DNA of 64,000 nt from Chelativorans intermedius (GTDB lineage: Bacteria > Pseudomonadota > Alphaproteobacteria > Rhizobiales > Rhizobiaceae): positions 372,001-436,000 of the forward strand of contig NZ_JAODNW010000001.1 in NCBI RefSeq assembly GCF_025398255.1, given 5' to 3'. Under the pieces are notes generated by a model. It did no database searches, was not told the DNA's origin, and saw nothing but the letters and a program-made list of their open reading frames with translations. Positions 33,767 through 43,162 of this stretch are shown piece by piece (within the stretch, counting starts at the first letter, position 1; every line of letters starts with the position of its first letter). Both the position numbers and the translations under genes were made by a program.

Positions 33767-34141
33767 ATGAAAATCGCATATCGAGAGCGAATTTCCTTCT
33801 CATTCCTGGGCACGGGACTCATCGTGATGCCTCTTGCGCTGGCGGCGGCATCCTGTTCGACGCTCGCGCTGGAAGATGCCGCGCCCACGACGCTTGCCGC
33901 CGCGCCGGATCGTCCCCTGCAGCCCGATGGCTACCCCAACCTCAATGTGCCCATGGAGGCGGCCGCACCCCAGATTGCGGAGGACGAGCGGCAGCGCACC
34001 GTCGAGGAACTCGACGCCTTGCGCAGGAAGCAGCAGGCGCAGGCGGGTGTATCCGCCGCCGAGAGCGAGGCCGAACGGCTGCACGCCCTTGCCCGCTCGC
34101 ACGCCGAGCAGGCGCTCAGGGAAATCGAGGCCACGGAATAG
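33767..34141 (+). CDS. Small putative lipoprotein with C-terminal coiled-coil-like helix
   Basis: A 124-residue protein with a hydrophobic signal (FLGTGLIVMPLALAAASC) ending in a lipobox-like AASC at about residue 30. The mature chain is Pro/Ala-rich, with PNLNVPMEAAAP, then a charged helical tail (EELDALRRKQQAQAG...EAERLHALARSHAEQAL). I recognise no functional domain. It is transcribed divergently from phaC with only 45 bp between, so the two may share control. Function unknown. Confidence 0.7.
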   Translation: MKIAYRERISFSFLGTGLIVMPLALAAASCSTLALEDAAPTTLAAAPDRPLQPDGYPNLNVPMEAAAPQIAEDERQRTVEELDALRRKQQAQAGVSAAESEAERLHALARSHAEQALREIEATE

Positions 34142-34222
34142 ATCGCCCCGACGCGGGCTATCGACCGGTCCCGAGAACGGGTGTATAGGCGCGGGAAGCA
34201 ACTTTTTACCGGAAACGAGGCC

Positions 34223-35440
34223 ATGGAAGAGTTTCACAAGGTCCGCAGGCTGCCGCCCTACGTGTTTGAGCAGGTCAACCGGCTGAAGGCCAGCGCCCGC
34301 TCGCGCGGCGCCGACATCATAGACCTTGGCATGGGCAACCCGGATCTTCCCACTCCGAAGGCCATCGTGGACAAGCTGTGCGACGTGGTGCGCGACCCGC
34401 GCACGCACCGCTATTCCACCTCGCGCGGCATTCCTGGCCTGCGTCGTGCGCAGGCGGCCTATTATGCGCGCCGCTTCGGCGTGAAGCTCGACCCGGAGAC
34501 GCAGGTGGTGGCCACTCTCGGCTCCAAGGAAGGGTTTGCCAACATGGCGCAGGCCATCACGGCGCCGGGCGATGTGGTGCTGTGCCCCAATCCGACCTAT
34601 CCCATTCATGCCTTCGGCTTCATCATGTCGGGCGGCGTCATCCGCTCCATCCAGGCCGAGCCGGACGACGGCTTCATTCCGGCGCTGGAGCGGGCGGTGC
34701 GCCACTCCATCCCCAAGCCGCTGGCACTGATCCTGAACTATCCCTCCAATCCGACGGCGTGCGTGGCTTCGCTCGATTTCTACAAGGATATCGTGGCCTT
34801 TGCCCGCAAGAACGACATCATCATCCTGTCCGATCTTGCCTATGCGGAGATCTATTTCGACGGCAATCCGCCGCCTTCCGTGCTTCAGGTGCCGGGTGCG
34901 ATGGACGTGACGGTCGAATTCACCTCCATGTCCAAGACATTCTCCATGCCGGGCTGGCGCATGGGATTTGCCGTCGGCAACGAGCGGCTGATCGCGGCGC
35001 TGGCGCGCGTGAAATCCTATCTCGACTATGGTGCCTTTACGCCCATCCAGGTTGCCGCCGCCGCCGCGCTCAACTCCGACGGCGCCGAGATCGAGGAGGT
35101 GCGCTCGGTGTATCACCGCCGCCGCGACGTGCTGGTAGAGTCTTTCGGCCGCGCCGGCTGGCAGGTGCCGCCGCCGCCGGCCACCATGTTCGCGTGGGCG
35201 CCCATACCGGAGCCGTTCCGCCAGCTCGGTTCGCTCGAGTTTTCCAAGCTGCTCGTGGAAAAGGCCGAGGTCGCTGTGGCCCCCGGTGTCGGCTTCGGCG
35301 AGCACGGCGATGACTATGTGCGCATCGCGCTGGTGGAAAACGAGCATCGCATCCGCCAGGCGGCGCGTTCCATCAAGCGCTTCCTCGCCACGGCTGAGAA
35401 GACGCTCGACAACGTCATCCTGCTTGCCGCGCGGCGCTGA
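34223..35440 (+). CDS. alaC: PLP-dependent aminotransferase (alanine/LL-diaminopimelate type)
   Basis: A 405-residue fold-type I class I/II aminotransferase. Key blocks are DLGMGNPDLPTP, NYPSNPTAC, SDLAYAEIYFDG and the PLP lysine in MSKTFSMPGWRMGF, with the substrate arginine in DDYVRIALV. The ATG at 34223 has GAGG close upstream. It precedes hom by 45 bp, and this pair is common in rhizobia. It could make alanine from pyruvate, or act on a keto acid in aspartate-family metabolism. The exact substrate is uncertain. Confidence 0.85.
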   Translation: MEEFHKVRRLPPYVFEQVNRLKASARSRGADIIDLGMGNPDLPTPKAIVDKLCDVVRDPRTHRYSTSRGIPGLRRAQAAYYARRFGVKLDPETQVVATLGSKEGFANMAQAITAPGDVVLCPNPTYPIHAFGFIMSGGVIRSIQAEPDDGFIPALERAVRHSIPKPLALILNYPSNPTACVASLDFYKDIVAFARKNDIIILSDLAYAEIYFDGNPPPSVLQVPGAMDVTVEFTSMSKTFSMPGWRMGFAVGNERLIAALARVKSYLDYGAFTPIQVAAAAALNSDGAEIEEVRSVYHRRRDVLVESFGRAGWQVPPPPATMFAWAPIPEPFRQLGSLEFSKLLVEKAEVAVAPGVGFGEHGDDYVRIALVENEHRIRQAARSIKRFLATAEKTLDNVILLAARR

Positions 35441-35485
35441 CCTCCCGCAGCATCTCGAACAGAAAACCGAAGGAACACGCCCGAT

Positions 35486-36796
35486 ATGGCCGAAGCCTTG
35501 CGCATTGGAATTGCCGGTCTTGGCACCGTGGGTGCCAGCGTCGTCCGCATGCTCGCCGCCAAGCAAGCCGAGCTTACGCGGCAATGCGGCCGCGGCATCG
35601 TGCCGGTGGCCGTGTCGGCGCGCGATCGCGGCAAGGACCGCGGCGTCGACCTGAGCCAGGCGCAATGGTTCGACGATCCGGTGGCCCTGGCGCGCGCGCC
35701 AGGCATCGAGGTGTTCGTGGAGCTGATCGGCGGCGAGGACGGCCCGGCACTGGCGGCGGTGCGTGCGGCACTGGAGGCCGGCCGCCACGTGGTTACGGCC
35801 AACAAGGCGCTGCTTTCCCGCCACGGTGTCGAACTGGCCACAATCGCCGAGGAGAAGGGCGTTTTGCTCAATTACGAGGCGGCGGTGGCCGGCGGCATAC
35901 CGGTCATCAAGACCATGCGCGAGGCGCTGGCCGGAAACCGGGTCAACCGCGTCTTCGGGATCCTGAACGGCACGGCCAATTACATCCTCACGCGCATGGA
36001 GGCCGAGGGAATCGACTTCGAGACCTGTCTTGCGGAGGCGCAGCGGCTTGGCTACGCCGAGGCCGATCCGACCTTCGACATCGAAGGGCATGACACCGCG
36101 CACAAGCTTTCCATTCTTACCAGCCTTGCCTTCGGGTGCCGCATCTCGGCCAGGGACATCTACATGGAGGGCATCTCCAACATCACCCAGGCCGACATCC
36201 GAGCCGCGAGCGAACTGGGCTACCGCATCAAGCTGCTCGGCGTGGCGCAGAAGACCGAAAGCGGCATCGAGCAGCGCGTGCATCCCACCATGGTTCCGGT
36301 CAGCTCCGTCATCGCCCAGGTGCACGGCGTCACCAACGCCGTCGCCATCGAGACCGACATGCTGGGCGAACTTCTTCTTTCCGGCCCCGGCGCCGGCGGC
36401 GATGCCACGGCCTCCGCCGTGATTGGCGATATTGCCGACATCGCGAAGAGCCGTCCCGGCTTCCAGCACGGGCCGGTCTTCGGCTGGCCGGCGCGCGCGC
36501 TCACCCCCTACCAGCGCGCACGCATGCGCGCCCATGCAGGCGGCTACTTCATCCGCCTCACGGTGTATGATCGCACGGGCGTCTTCGCGGCGATAGCCGG
36601 GCGCATGGCCGAAAACGATATATCGCTCGAATCCATCGTCCAGCACGGCGACGCCACAGAGGAGGCGCACAAGACCGTTGTGCTGGTCACGCATGAGACC
36701 ACGGAAGCCGCCGTGCGCAAGGCCGTGACCGAGATCACGCAGGACGGCCATCTGACCACCAAGCCGCAGGTCATCCGCATAGAGCGGGCCGCGTGA
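35486..36796 (+). CDS. hom: Homoserine dehydrogenase with C-terminal ACT domain
   Basis: A 436-residue enzyme converting aspartate semialdehyde to homoserine for methionine, threonine and isoleucine. It has the N-terminal NAD(P) fold GIAGLGTVGASVV, the signature AGGIPVIKTMREALAGN with GILNGTANYIL, the catalytic-lysine region around AEADPTFDIEGHDTAHKL and a C-terminal ACT domain (YFIRLTVYDRTGVFAAIAG) for feedback control. It probably forms an operon with the upstream aminotransferase. Confidence 0.95.
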   Translation: MAEALRIGIAGLGTVGASVVRMLAAKQAELTRQCGRGIVPVAVSARDRGKDRGVDLSQAQWFDDPVALARAPGIEVFVELIGGEDGPALAAVRAALEAGRHVVTANKALLSRHGVELATIAEEKGVLLNYEAAVAGGIPVIKTMREALAGNRVNRVFGILNGTANYILTRMEAEGIDFETCLAEAQRLGYAEADPTFDIEGHDTAHKLSILTSLAFGCRISARDIYMEGISNITQADIRAASELGYRIKLLGVAQKTESGIEQRVHPTMVPVSSVIAQVHGVTNAVAIETDMLGELLLSGPGAGGDATASAVIGDIADIAKSRPGFQHGPVFGWPARALTPYQRARMRAHAGGYFIRLTVYDRTGVFAAIAGRMAENDISLESIVQHGDATEEAHKTVVLVTHETTEAAVRKAVTEITQDGHLTTKPQVIRIERAA

Positions 36797-36873
36797 GGGC
36801 CTTCCCCGTCTGTTTTCAGGATGGGAGAGGCTTTTCCAATTATTCAATCGATTCAAGTTTGTAGGCGGGGCCC

Positions 36874-36889
36874 GACGGCTCTTGCCGTC
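36874..36889 (+). repeat. Short hairpin between hom and glpX
   Basis: GACGGC-TCTT-GCCGTC is a perfect 6-bp stem with a 4-base loop, 78 bp after the hom stop and 79 bp before the glpX start. No T-run follows, so it is at best a weak terminator or a structured leader element. Confidence 0.3.
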
Positions 36890-36967
36890 TCTCGCGCACT
36901 TTGTCAAAACGGTGCCTCGACATGTTTCGCGGCCCGCGCGGCCGCCGTCACCTCCGGGAGAGCAGGG

Positions 36968-37954
36968 ATGACCTTCATGCCCAAGAACCCCCAGGCCGGT
37001 CTCGACAGGATCCTGACGCTCGAACTCGTTCGCGTCACCGAGCGTGCCGCCGTGGCTGCCGCCAGGCTGCGCGGGCGCGGCGACGAGAAGGCTGCCGACC
37101 AGGCAGCGGTGGATGCCATGCGCTCCGAGCTCAACCGTCTGCCGATCCGCGGGACCGTGGTGATCGGCGAGGGCGAGCGTGACGAGGCGCCGATGCTCTA
37201 TATCGGCGAGGAGGTGGGCGTGGGCGAGGGGCCGGAGGTGGACATCGCGCTCGACCCCTTGGAAGGCACGACCATCTGCGCGAAGAACCTGCCCAATGCG
37301 CTGGCCGTCATCGCCATCGCCGAGCGGGGCAGCCTGCTCTACGCGCCGGATGTCTACATGGAGAAGATTGCCATCGGTCCGGGTTATCCCGAAGGCATCG
37401 TCGATCTCGACGCGCCGCCGGCGGAGAACATCGAGAACCTGGCCAAGGCAAAGGGCGTGCCGGTGCGGGAGATTACCGCCTGCATTCTCGACCGTCCGCG
37501 CCATGCGCGCCTTGTCGAGGCGGTGCGGGCGACGGGCGCGGCCATCCGCCTGATCGGCGATGGAGACGTGGCCGGTGTCATCCACACCACCAATCCCGAT
37601 GAGACGGGCATCGACATCTATATGGGCATCGGCGGCGCACCGGAGGGTGTCCTGGCGGCCGCGGCGCTGCGCTGTATCGGCGGCCAGATGCAGGGCCGCC
37701 TGCAGCTCAACACCGAGGAGAAGGTCGCGCGCGCGGCGAAGATGGGCATTTCCGATCCGAAAAAGGTGTACCGCATGGAGGAAATGGCCAGCGGCGATGT
37801 GCTGTTCGCCGCCACCGGCGTCACCGACGGGAATCTGCTCTCGGGCGTCCGCTTTGCCCGCGATTCGATCCACACCCACACCATCGTGATGCGCTCCTCC
37901 TCGCGAACGGTGCGCGAGATCAAGGCGCAGCATCAGGATTTGGATAAGTTCTGA
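36968..37954 (+). CDS. glpX: Class II fructose-1,6-bisphosphatase
   Basis: A 328-residue GlpX-type phosphatase of gluconeogenesis that dephosphorylates fructose-1,6-bisphosphate. It shows VVIGEGERDEAPMLYIGE and ALDPLEGTTICA, the metal-dependent active-site blocks of the class. The ATG at 36968 (MTFMPKNPQAG) has GGGAG 7 bases upstream; a second ATG three codons on is possible. The in-frame extension from 36821 is not conserved. Confidence 0.93.
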   Translation: MTFMPKNPQAGLDRILTLELVRVTERAAVAAARLRGRGDEKAADQAAVDAMRSELNRLPIRGTVVIGEGERDEAPMLYIGEEVGVGEGPEVDIALDPLEGTTICAKNLPNALAVIAIAERGSLLYAPDVYMEKIAIGPGYPEGIVDLDAPPAENIENLAKAKGVPVREITACILDRPRHARLVEAVRATGAAIRLIGDGDVAGVIHTTNPDETGIDIYMGIGGAPEGVLAAAALRCIGGQMQGRLQLNTEEKVARAAKMGISDPKKVYRMEEMASGDVLFAATGVTDGNLLSGVRFARDSIHTHTIVMRSSSRTVREIKAQHQDLDKF

Positions 37955-38013
37955 ATCAGCCTGCAATTCATGCCGTCGAACGTCTATCGTCCGGCAAGGA
38001 CGGGAGAACAGGC

Positions 38014-39795
38014 GTGAACGGCGAGAGACGTTACTTCCTGGACGTGCGACGGTCGGCGCGTGGCGTGGCGTGGCGCCACCGGCTCGATGCGCGCGGCGAG
38101 AACCTGGCGCTCGGCATGGCCCAGAGCACGGGGCTGCCGGAGATCGTGGCGCGGGTTCTGGCCGGGCGCGGCGTGGGCGTTGAGGAGGCGGACCGGTTTC
38201 TGGCGCCGTCCCTGCGCGATCTTCTGCCGGACCCCATCACGCTGACCGACATGGACAGCGCGGCTTCTCGCATTGCAGGGGCGGCGGCGCGGTGCGAGCG
38301 CGTTGCGATCTTCGGCGATTATGATGTCGACGGGGCGGCGTCTTCCGCGATGGTGAAGCGCTTTCTCGCCCATTATGGGGTGGAATCGGAAATCTATATT
38401 CCCGACCGAATTTTCGAGGGATACGGACCCAACCCGGAGGCCATGCGCGAGCTGGCCGAGCGCGCCTCGCTCATCATCACCGTGGATTGCGGCACCAACA
38501 GCGCGGAGGCCATCGCCGCCGCGCGGAAGGCCGGCGCGGATGTTGTGGTGCTCGATCACCATCAGGTGGGCAGCGCGCTTCCCGATGGCGTTCCGCTCGT
38601 CAATCCAAACAGGGAGGACGACCTTTCGGGCCAGGGGCATCTGTGCGCCGCGGGCGTGGTGTTTCTCGCCCTCGTGCGCACGCGCCGCCTCCTGCAGGAG
38701 AGGATGCCGCGCACGCAGCCCTTCGATCTGCTCTCGTTGCTCGATCTCGTGGCGCTGGCCACCGTCTGCGACGTGGTGCCGCTTGTCGGCGTCAACCGCG
38801 CCTTCGTCGTCAAGGGATTGCTTGCGGCCCGCCAGATGAAGACGCCGGGCCTTGCCGCGCTCGCCCGCCTGGCGCGCATCGGCGAGCCGCTCAATCCCTA
38901 CCATTTCGGCTTTCTCCTGGGACCACGCATCAATGCCGGGGGGCGCATCGGGGACGCGGCGCTGGGCAGCCGGCTGCTGGCCTCATCGGACCCGTCGGAA
39001 GCGGAGACGATTGCCGCGACGCTCGACCGGCTGAACCGGGAGCGCCAGGTCATGGAGACGGAGATGCTGGCGGAGGCGCGCGCGGAGGCCGACGCGGAGC
39101 TGGCCGCCGGCGACGGGCCGGCGATTCTGGTAACGGCGAGCGAGCGCTGGCACCCCGGCATTGTCGGGCTGATTGCCTCGCGGCTGAAGGATCACGCCCG
39201 ACGCCCCGCCTTTGCCATCGCCTTCGACGGCAGCGGCCTGGGCACCGGCTCCGGCCGCTCTATTGCCGGCTTCGATCTCGGCCGGCTGGTGCGCGAGGCG
39301 GTGGCGAAGGGGCTGCTTAAGAAGGGCGGCGGTCACGCCATGGCCGCCGGGATCACCGTGGAGCGGGCGAAGCTGGGGGGGTTGCGCGCCTTTTTCGAGG
39401 AGCGGGCGGCCGATACCGTGGGAGCTTTGCGTGCCGTGGAGAGCCTGCATATCGACGCCGCATTGTCGGCGGAAGGTGCGACCTTCGAGCTTCTCGACAT
39501 GCTGGAGGCGGCCGGCCCCTATGGTGCGGGCCATCCCGCGCCGGTGCTGGCGCTGCCGCGCCATCGCCTTGCCGATGCGCAGGTGGTGGGCAACGGGCAT
39601 GTGCGCGCCGATCTGCGCACCCATTCGGGAACCCGCTTGCCGGCCATCGCCTTCCGCGCCGCCGAAAGCGATCTCGGCCGTTTCCTGCTGGCGCGCCGCG
39701 GCGCAACGATTCATCTTGCGGGAACGCTGGCCGCCAACCACTGGAACGGTTCGCGCTCCGTCCAGTTTCGCATCACCGATGCGGCGGAGGAATAG
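38014..39795 (+). CDS. recJ: Single-stranded-DNA-specific exonuclease RecJ
   Basis: A 593-residue DHH-family 5'-3' exonuclease for recombination and mismatch repair. Motifs in order are FGDYDVDGAASSA (about residue 109), TVDCGTNS, the DHH motif in VLDHHQVG, and a C-terminal DHHA1 domain with KKGGGHAMAAGITVER followed by an OB-like tail. The start is GTG at 38014 with GGGAG 8 bases upstream. It ends 3 bp from the convergent patatin gene. Confidence 0.94.
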   Translation: MNGERRYFLDVRRSARGVAWRHRLDARGENLALGMAQSTGLPEIVARVLAGRGVGVEEADRFLAPSLRDLLPDPITLTDMDSAASRIAGAAARCERVAIFGDYDVDGAASSAMVKRFLAHYGVESEIYIPDRIFEGYGPNPEAMRELAERASLIITVDCGTNSAEAIAAARKAGADVVVLDHHQVGSALPDGVPLVNPNREDDLSGQGHLCAAGVVFLALVRTRRLLQERMPRTQPFDLLSLLDLVALATVCDVVPLVGVNRAFVVKGLLAARQMKTPGLAALARLARIGEPLNPYHFGFLLGPRINAGGRIGDAALGSRLLASSDPSEAETIAATLDRLNRERQVMETEMLAEARAEADAELAAGDGPAILVTASERWHPGIVGLIASRLKDHARRPAFAIAFDGSGLGTGSGRSIAGFDLGRLVREAVAKGLLKKGGGHAMAAGITVERAKLGGLRAFFEERAADTVGALRAVESLHIDAALSAEGATFELLDMLEAAGPYGAGHPAPVLALPRHRLADAQVVGNGHVRADLRTHSGTRLPAIAFRAAESDLGRFLLARRGATIHLAGTLAANHWNGSRSVQFRITDAAEE

Positions 39796-39798
39796 CCG

Positions 39799-40788
39799 TC
39801 AGGAAAGCACGCTCAGCAGCCGGTGCAGCTCCGGAAGCTGGGCCTTTGCGGAATTGTAGCCGATCCTGATGGCCTCGTCGGCCCGATAGAACTCGGTGAG
39901 CCCGATCTGGCCAAGCTTCGGCTGCAGCGAGATGTCGGGCGGATCTCCGGCCATCCGGGCGCGCGAGATGCGGTCCTGAATGATGTTGAAGGCTTCAACC
40001 ATCACGCCGGTAATCCCCAGCCTGGCGTCGCGCTGACGCGGCCCCTTGTCCACGACCAGCGGCGTCTTGCGGCCTTCGGTCTGACCGTTCTCCATCTCCG
40101 GCAGGTCTGCCGAGTGCTTGATGACGGCGGCACGGCCGAAAATGTCGTAGTGCAGATTGACCGCCACGACGAGCGGCTGCTCATAGGCGCGGCAGGCCGA
40201 GACGGGAACCGGGTTGACGAGCGCACCGTCCACCAGAACACGGCCATTGCAGACCACGGGCTCGAAGACGCCAGGAAGCGCGTAGGAGGCCCGCATCGCG
40301 GTGATCAGCGAGCCGCTCGACAGCCAGACTTCGTGGCCCGTGCGGATTTCGGCCGCCACGCAGACGAAGGGCCGAGACAAATCCTCGAATGTGACGCCGC
40401 TCAGATGCTCTTCCATGCGGCTGGTCAGCTTCATGCCGCCAAACAGCCCGCTGCCGCCAAAGTTAAGGTCGAGCAGGCCGAAGATGCGCCGGCGCGTCAG
40501 CGAACGGGCAAACTCCTCCAGTGCGTCCAGCTTGCCGGCAAGATAGCAACCGCCGACCAGCGCCCCGATGGAGGTGCCGGCAATCATGCTGATGGGGATG
40601 TCTTCCTCTTCCAGGGCCCGCAGGACGCCGATATGGGCCCAGCCGCGCGCAGCACCCCCACCGAGCGCCAACGCGATGCCGGGCCGTCTTTCCTTCTGTA
40701 CCGGCGGCGCGGACGGCGGCGGGGAAGGGGGATCGGCCTCCTCGCCCCTTTTTCTCGCCCGGTATTGCGCCCATTCGAGCATCTTCAT
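39799..40788 (-). CDS. Patatin-like phospholipase (RssA-like)
   Basis: A 329-residue serine hydrolase of the patatin family. It has an oxyanion loop GGGAARGWAHIGVL (about residue 43), nucleophile elbow GTSIGAL and dyad aspartate in VDGALVNPVPV. A proline-rich N-terminal stretch (PPSPPPSAPP) precedes the domain, and there is no signal peptide. The likely role is membrane lipid or acyl-ester hydrolysis. The 97-bp gap to hisI shows nothing notable. Confidence 0.9.
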   Translation of the reverse strand: MKMLEWAQYRARKRGEEADPPSPPPSAPPVQKERRPGIALALGGGAARGWAHIGVLRALEEEDIPISMIAGTSIGALVGGCYLAGKLDALEEFARSLTRRRIFGLLDLNFGGSGLFGGMKLTSRMEEHLSGVTFEDLSRPFVCVAAEIRTGHEVWLSSGSLITAMRASYALPGVFEPVVCNGRVLVDGALVNPVPVSACRAYEQPLVVAVNLHYDIFGRAAVIKHSADLPEMENGQTEGRKTPLVVDKGPRQRDARLGITGVMVEAFNIIQDRISRARMAGDPPDISLQPKLGQIGLTEFYRADEAIRIGYNSAKAQLPELHRLLSVLS

Positions 40789-40885
40789 CTCCTGCCCCGG
40801 GACATATTCTGGCGCCGGCGCGTATCCATTTTATGAATATGAACGCGGGAAAATCAGGAAGCCACCCCTCGGAAGGGCAACAGTA

Positions 40886-41320
40886 TCACTTTTCCGCCAT
40901 CACGAGGACAGGCTCGCCCTTTTGGAGGCTCACCTTGCGATAGAAGCACGATCGCCGGCCGGTGTGGCAGGTGGCGCCATCGCCGGCCACGCGCACGCTC
41001 AAATGCACGGCATCCTGATCGCAATCGGTGCCGATGCTTTCGACATGCTGCACATTGCCGGAAGTCTCCCCCTTTTTCCACAAGGTCTGGCGCGAACGCG
41101 ACCAGTAATGCGCGATGCCGGTCTCCAGAGTCCTCGCAAGCGCCTCGGCATTCATGTGCGCAACCATGAGCAGCGCCCCGTCGGCGGCATCGGTAACGAC
41201 GGCCGTCACCAGGCCGTCGGCATCGAAGCGCGGCGTGAAGGCGGTTCCTTCCTCCAGAACGTGCTTGTCGGGGGAAGGGGGGGAGAAGGCAAGGCCGGGC
41301 ATGGCAGGCTCAGCCGCCAC
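40886..41320 (-). CDS. hisI: Phosphoribosyl-AMP cyclohydrolase
   Basis: A 144-residue single-domain HisI (no fused HisE) that opens the adenine ring in step three of histidine synthesis. Metal-binding motifs [10 protein letters not shown] and [11 protein letters not shown] and the substrate region [17 protein letters not shown] are all intact. It overlaps the end of folE by 11 bp, so the two are co-translated. The folE-hisI pairing is common in alphaproteobacteria. Confidence 0.95.
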   Translation of the reverse strand: MAAEPAMPGLAFSPPSPDKHVLEEGTAFTPRFDADGLVTAVVTDAADGALLMVAHMNAEALARTLETGIAHYWSRSRQTLWKKGETSGNVQHVESIGTDCDQDAVHLSVRVAGDGATCHTGRRSCFYRKVSLQKGEPVLVMAEK

Positions 41321-41978
41321 GGCTGTCGCGAACCATGGTGACGAAGCGCACCTGCTCCTCCGGCTTCTCCTTGAAGATGCCGGTGAAGGTGGAGGTGAGC
41401 GTCGTCGAGCCCTGTTTGCGGATGCCGCGCATGGCCATGCACATGTGCTCGGCCTCGATCATCACGGCCACGCCCAGCGGGTCCAGAACGTGCTGGATGG
41501 TAGCGGCGACCTGCGCGGTGAGCGCCTCCTGGGTCTGCAGGCGGCGGGCGAAGATGTCCACCACGCGCGCGATCTTCGACAGGCCCACCACCTTGCCGTT
41601 CGGGAGGTAGCCGACATGCGCCTTACCGACGATCGGCACCATGTGGTGCTCGCAATGCGAGTGGAAGGGAATGTCCTTGACCAGCACCAGGTCGTCATAG
41701 CCCGCCACTTCCTCGAAGGTGCGCCCCAGTTCCTCGGCGGGACAAAGATCGTAGCCGCCGAACATCTCCTCAAACGCCTTGACAACGCGCTGGGGCGTTT
41801 CCCGCAATCCCTCGCGCTCCGGGTCGTCACCGGTCCAGCGCAGAAGGGTACGCACGGCCGCTTCCGCCTCTTCCCTGCTCGGCCGGTCGGTCTCGCGCTT
41901 GTCCAGGAAGTCGGGCTTGCCCGTTTCCTTCGCCGAAGAGTCGGGCCGGTGCGGGAAGTTCTTGATGATTGCGTCCAT
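41310..41978 (-). CDS. folE: GTP cyclohydrolase I
   Basis: A 222-residue enzyme converting GTP to dihydroneopterin triphosphate, the first step of folate synthesis. Zinc ligands are in [11 protein letters not shown] and [12 protein letters not shown], and the active-site block is [13 protein letters not shown]. The ATG at 41978 ([12 protein letters not shown]) gives normal length; the extension from 42128 is unlike the family. Confidence 0.95.
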   Translation of the reverse strand: MDAIIKNFPHRPDSSAKETGKPDFLDKRETDRPSREEAEAAVRTLLRWTGDDPEREGLRETPQRVVKAFEEMFGGYDLCPAEELGRTFEEVAGYDDLVLVKDIPFHSHCEHHMVPIVGKAHVGYLPNGKVVGLSKIARVVDIFARRLQTQEALTAQVAATIQHVLDPLGVAVMIEAEHMCMAMRGIRKQGSTTLTSTFTGIFKEKPEEQVRFVTMVRDSRGG

Positions 41979-42219
41979 GACGAGGCGTCTCCCGTAGTCC
42001 CTGTCTCGCAGGGACGAGTTGAACGGTTCAAGGCCTTCGCGGGTTTTCCGGGAACGTTCCACAGTCCCGCCCGAAAAGCGGCTTGCGTCCGGCGGGGAAA
42101 CGGCCTCCTGGCCCTTCTTGCCCTTCACCGGCTGAGATCATTATATAGTTGGTCCGAGCGCGAATGAAAGACATATGCGCGACAAGCCGTGCTTGCTCCG
42201 CGCCGTCAGGCGGAAATTC

Positions 42220-42666
42220 ATGATAGACGACGTCTACAATGCGAAAATTCTTGGCTTTGCGGGCAATATCGGCCGCATCGGCCGGTTGGCAGAGCCGGAT
42301 GCCACCGCCACCGCGCATTCCCGGCTGTGCGGTTCCACCGTCACGGTCGATCTGAAGATGGAGGACGGGGTGGTGAGCGATTTCGCCCATGAGGTGCGCG
42401 CATGCGCCTTGGGCCAGGCTTCCTCCTCCATCATGGCGAACAATGTGATCGGCGCCAGCGCCGAAGAGCTGCGGGAGGTGCGCCAGGCCATGTTGCGCAT
42501 GCTGAAGGAGGGCGGGCCACCGCCCGGCGGGCGCTTTTCCGACCTGAAATATCTGGAGCCGGTGCGCGACTACAAGGCCCGCCATGCCTCCACCATGCTG
42601 ACGTTCGACGCGGTGGTCGACTGTCTCGATCAGATCGAGAAGAAGCAGGCAGAGAAGGCGGCTTGA
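42220..42666 (+). CDS. NifU/IscU-like iron-sulfur scaffold family protein
   Basis: A 148-residue NifU_N-fold protein starting MIDDVYNAKILGFAGNIGR. Cysteines occur in SRLCGSTV, RACALGQAS and VDCLDQ, in the spacing used by IscU/SufU-type scaffolds. It most likely holds a nascent Fe-S cluster or zinc. No isc or suf genes adjoin it. It is followed at 80 bp by yidD. The family is fairly clear; the partner system is unknown. Confidence 0.82.
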   Translation: MIDDVYNAKILGFAGNIGRIGRLAEPDATATAHSRLCGSTVTVDLKMEDGVVSDFAHEVRACALGQASSSIMANNVIGASAEELREVRQAMLRMLKEGGPPPGGRFSDLKYLEPVRDYKARHASTMLTFDAVVDCLDQIEKKQAEKAA

Positions 42667-42745
42667 GGAGAGTGGGCCGAAACGGCTCCCCTATCGAGGA
42701 TCGCGGTCTTTGCCGCCCTCGTTGGCAAGCGGTCGTCGAGAAAGA

Positions 42746-43054
42746 ATGAAACTCTCCCGCAACTGGCAAGGTCAATGGCCGCGCACGCCGGGACGGCTTT
42801 TGGGCACCGGGTTCGTGCGCTTCTACCAGCTCACGCTTTCGGGCTTCGTGGGCAATTCCTGCCGGCATTTTCCCACCTGCTCGGAATATGCGTATGAGGC
42901 GATTGCCCGCCACGGGCTGTGGGCGGGTGGATGGATGGGGCTGTTTCGGGTGCTGCGCTGCGGCCCGGGCGGTACCCATGGCGTCGATCCGGTGCCTGAG
43001 GCGCTGCCGCCGCGCCACAGGTGGTGGGCGCCGTGGCGCCTGTGGCGGCTTTGA
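42746..43054 (+). CDS. yidD: Membrane protein insertion efficiency factor YidD
   Basis: A 102-residue YidD-family protein with the diagnostic block RFYQLTLSGFVGNSC and HFPTCSEYAYEAIARHG, then a GLWAGGWMGLFRVLRCGPGG amphipathic region. The family assists YidC-dependent membrane insertion. The ATG at 42746 (MKLSRNWQGQ) was chosen over the extension from 42710. The position ahead of thrS is conserved in many alphaproteobacteria. Confidence 0.93.
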   Translation: MKLSRNWQGQWPRTPGRLLGTGFVRFYQLTLSGFVGNSCRHFPTCSEYAYEAIARHGLWAGGWMGLFRVLRCGPGGTHGVDPVPEALPPRHRWWAPWRLWRL

Positions 43055-43162
43055 AGGGAAAGGGCCTTTACGCGGCGAGCGGATGGGGCTAGATGCGGGC
43101 CGCCCAACGCAAAGCTGTTTCACCACCCGCGCTCGTTGGCGGGACTGGATAGGAGATCTGTC

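Noticed and set aside
33800-37966. A 1388-codon open frame on the reverse strand opposite the aminotransferase, hom and glpX
   Set aside because: It is exactly antisense to three well-conserved genes. Its translation is Arg/His/Gly-rich with no recognisable domain, a normal by-product of GC-rich codon bias.
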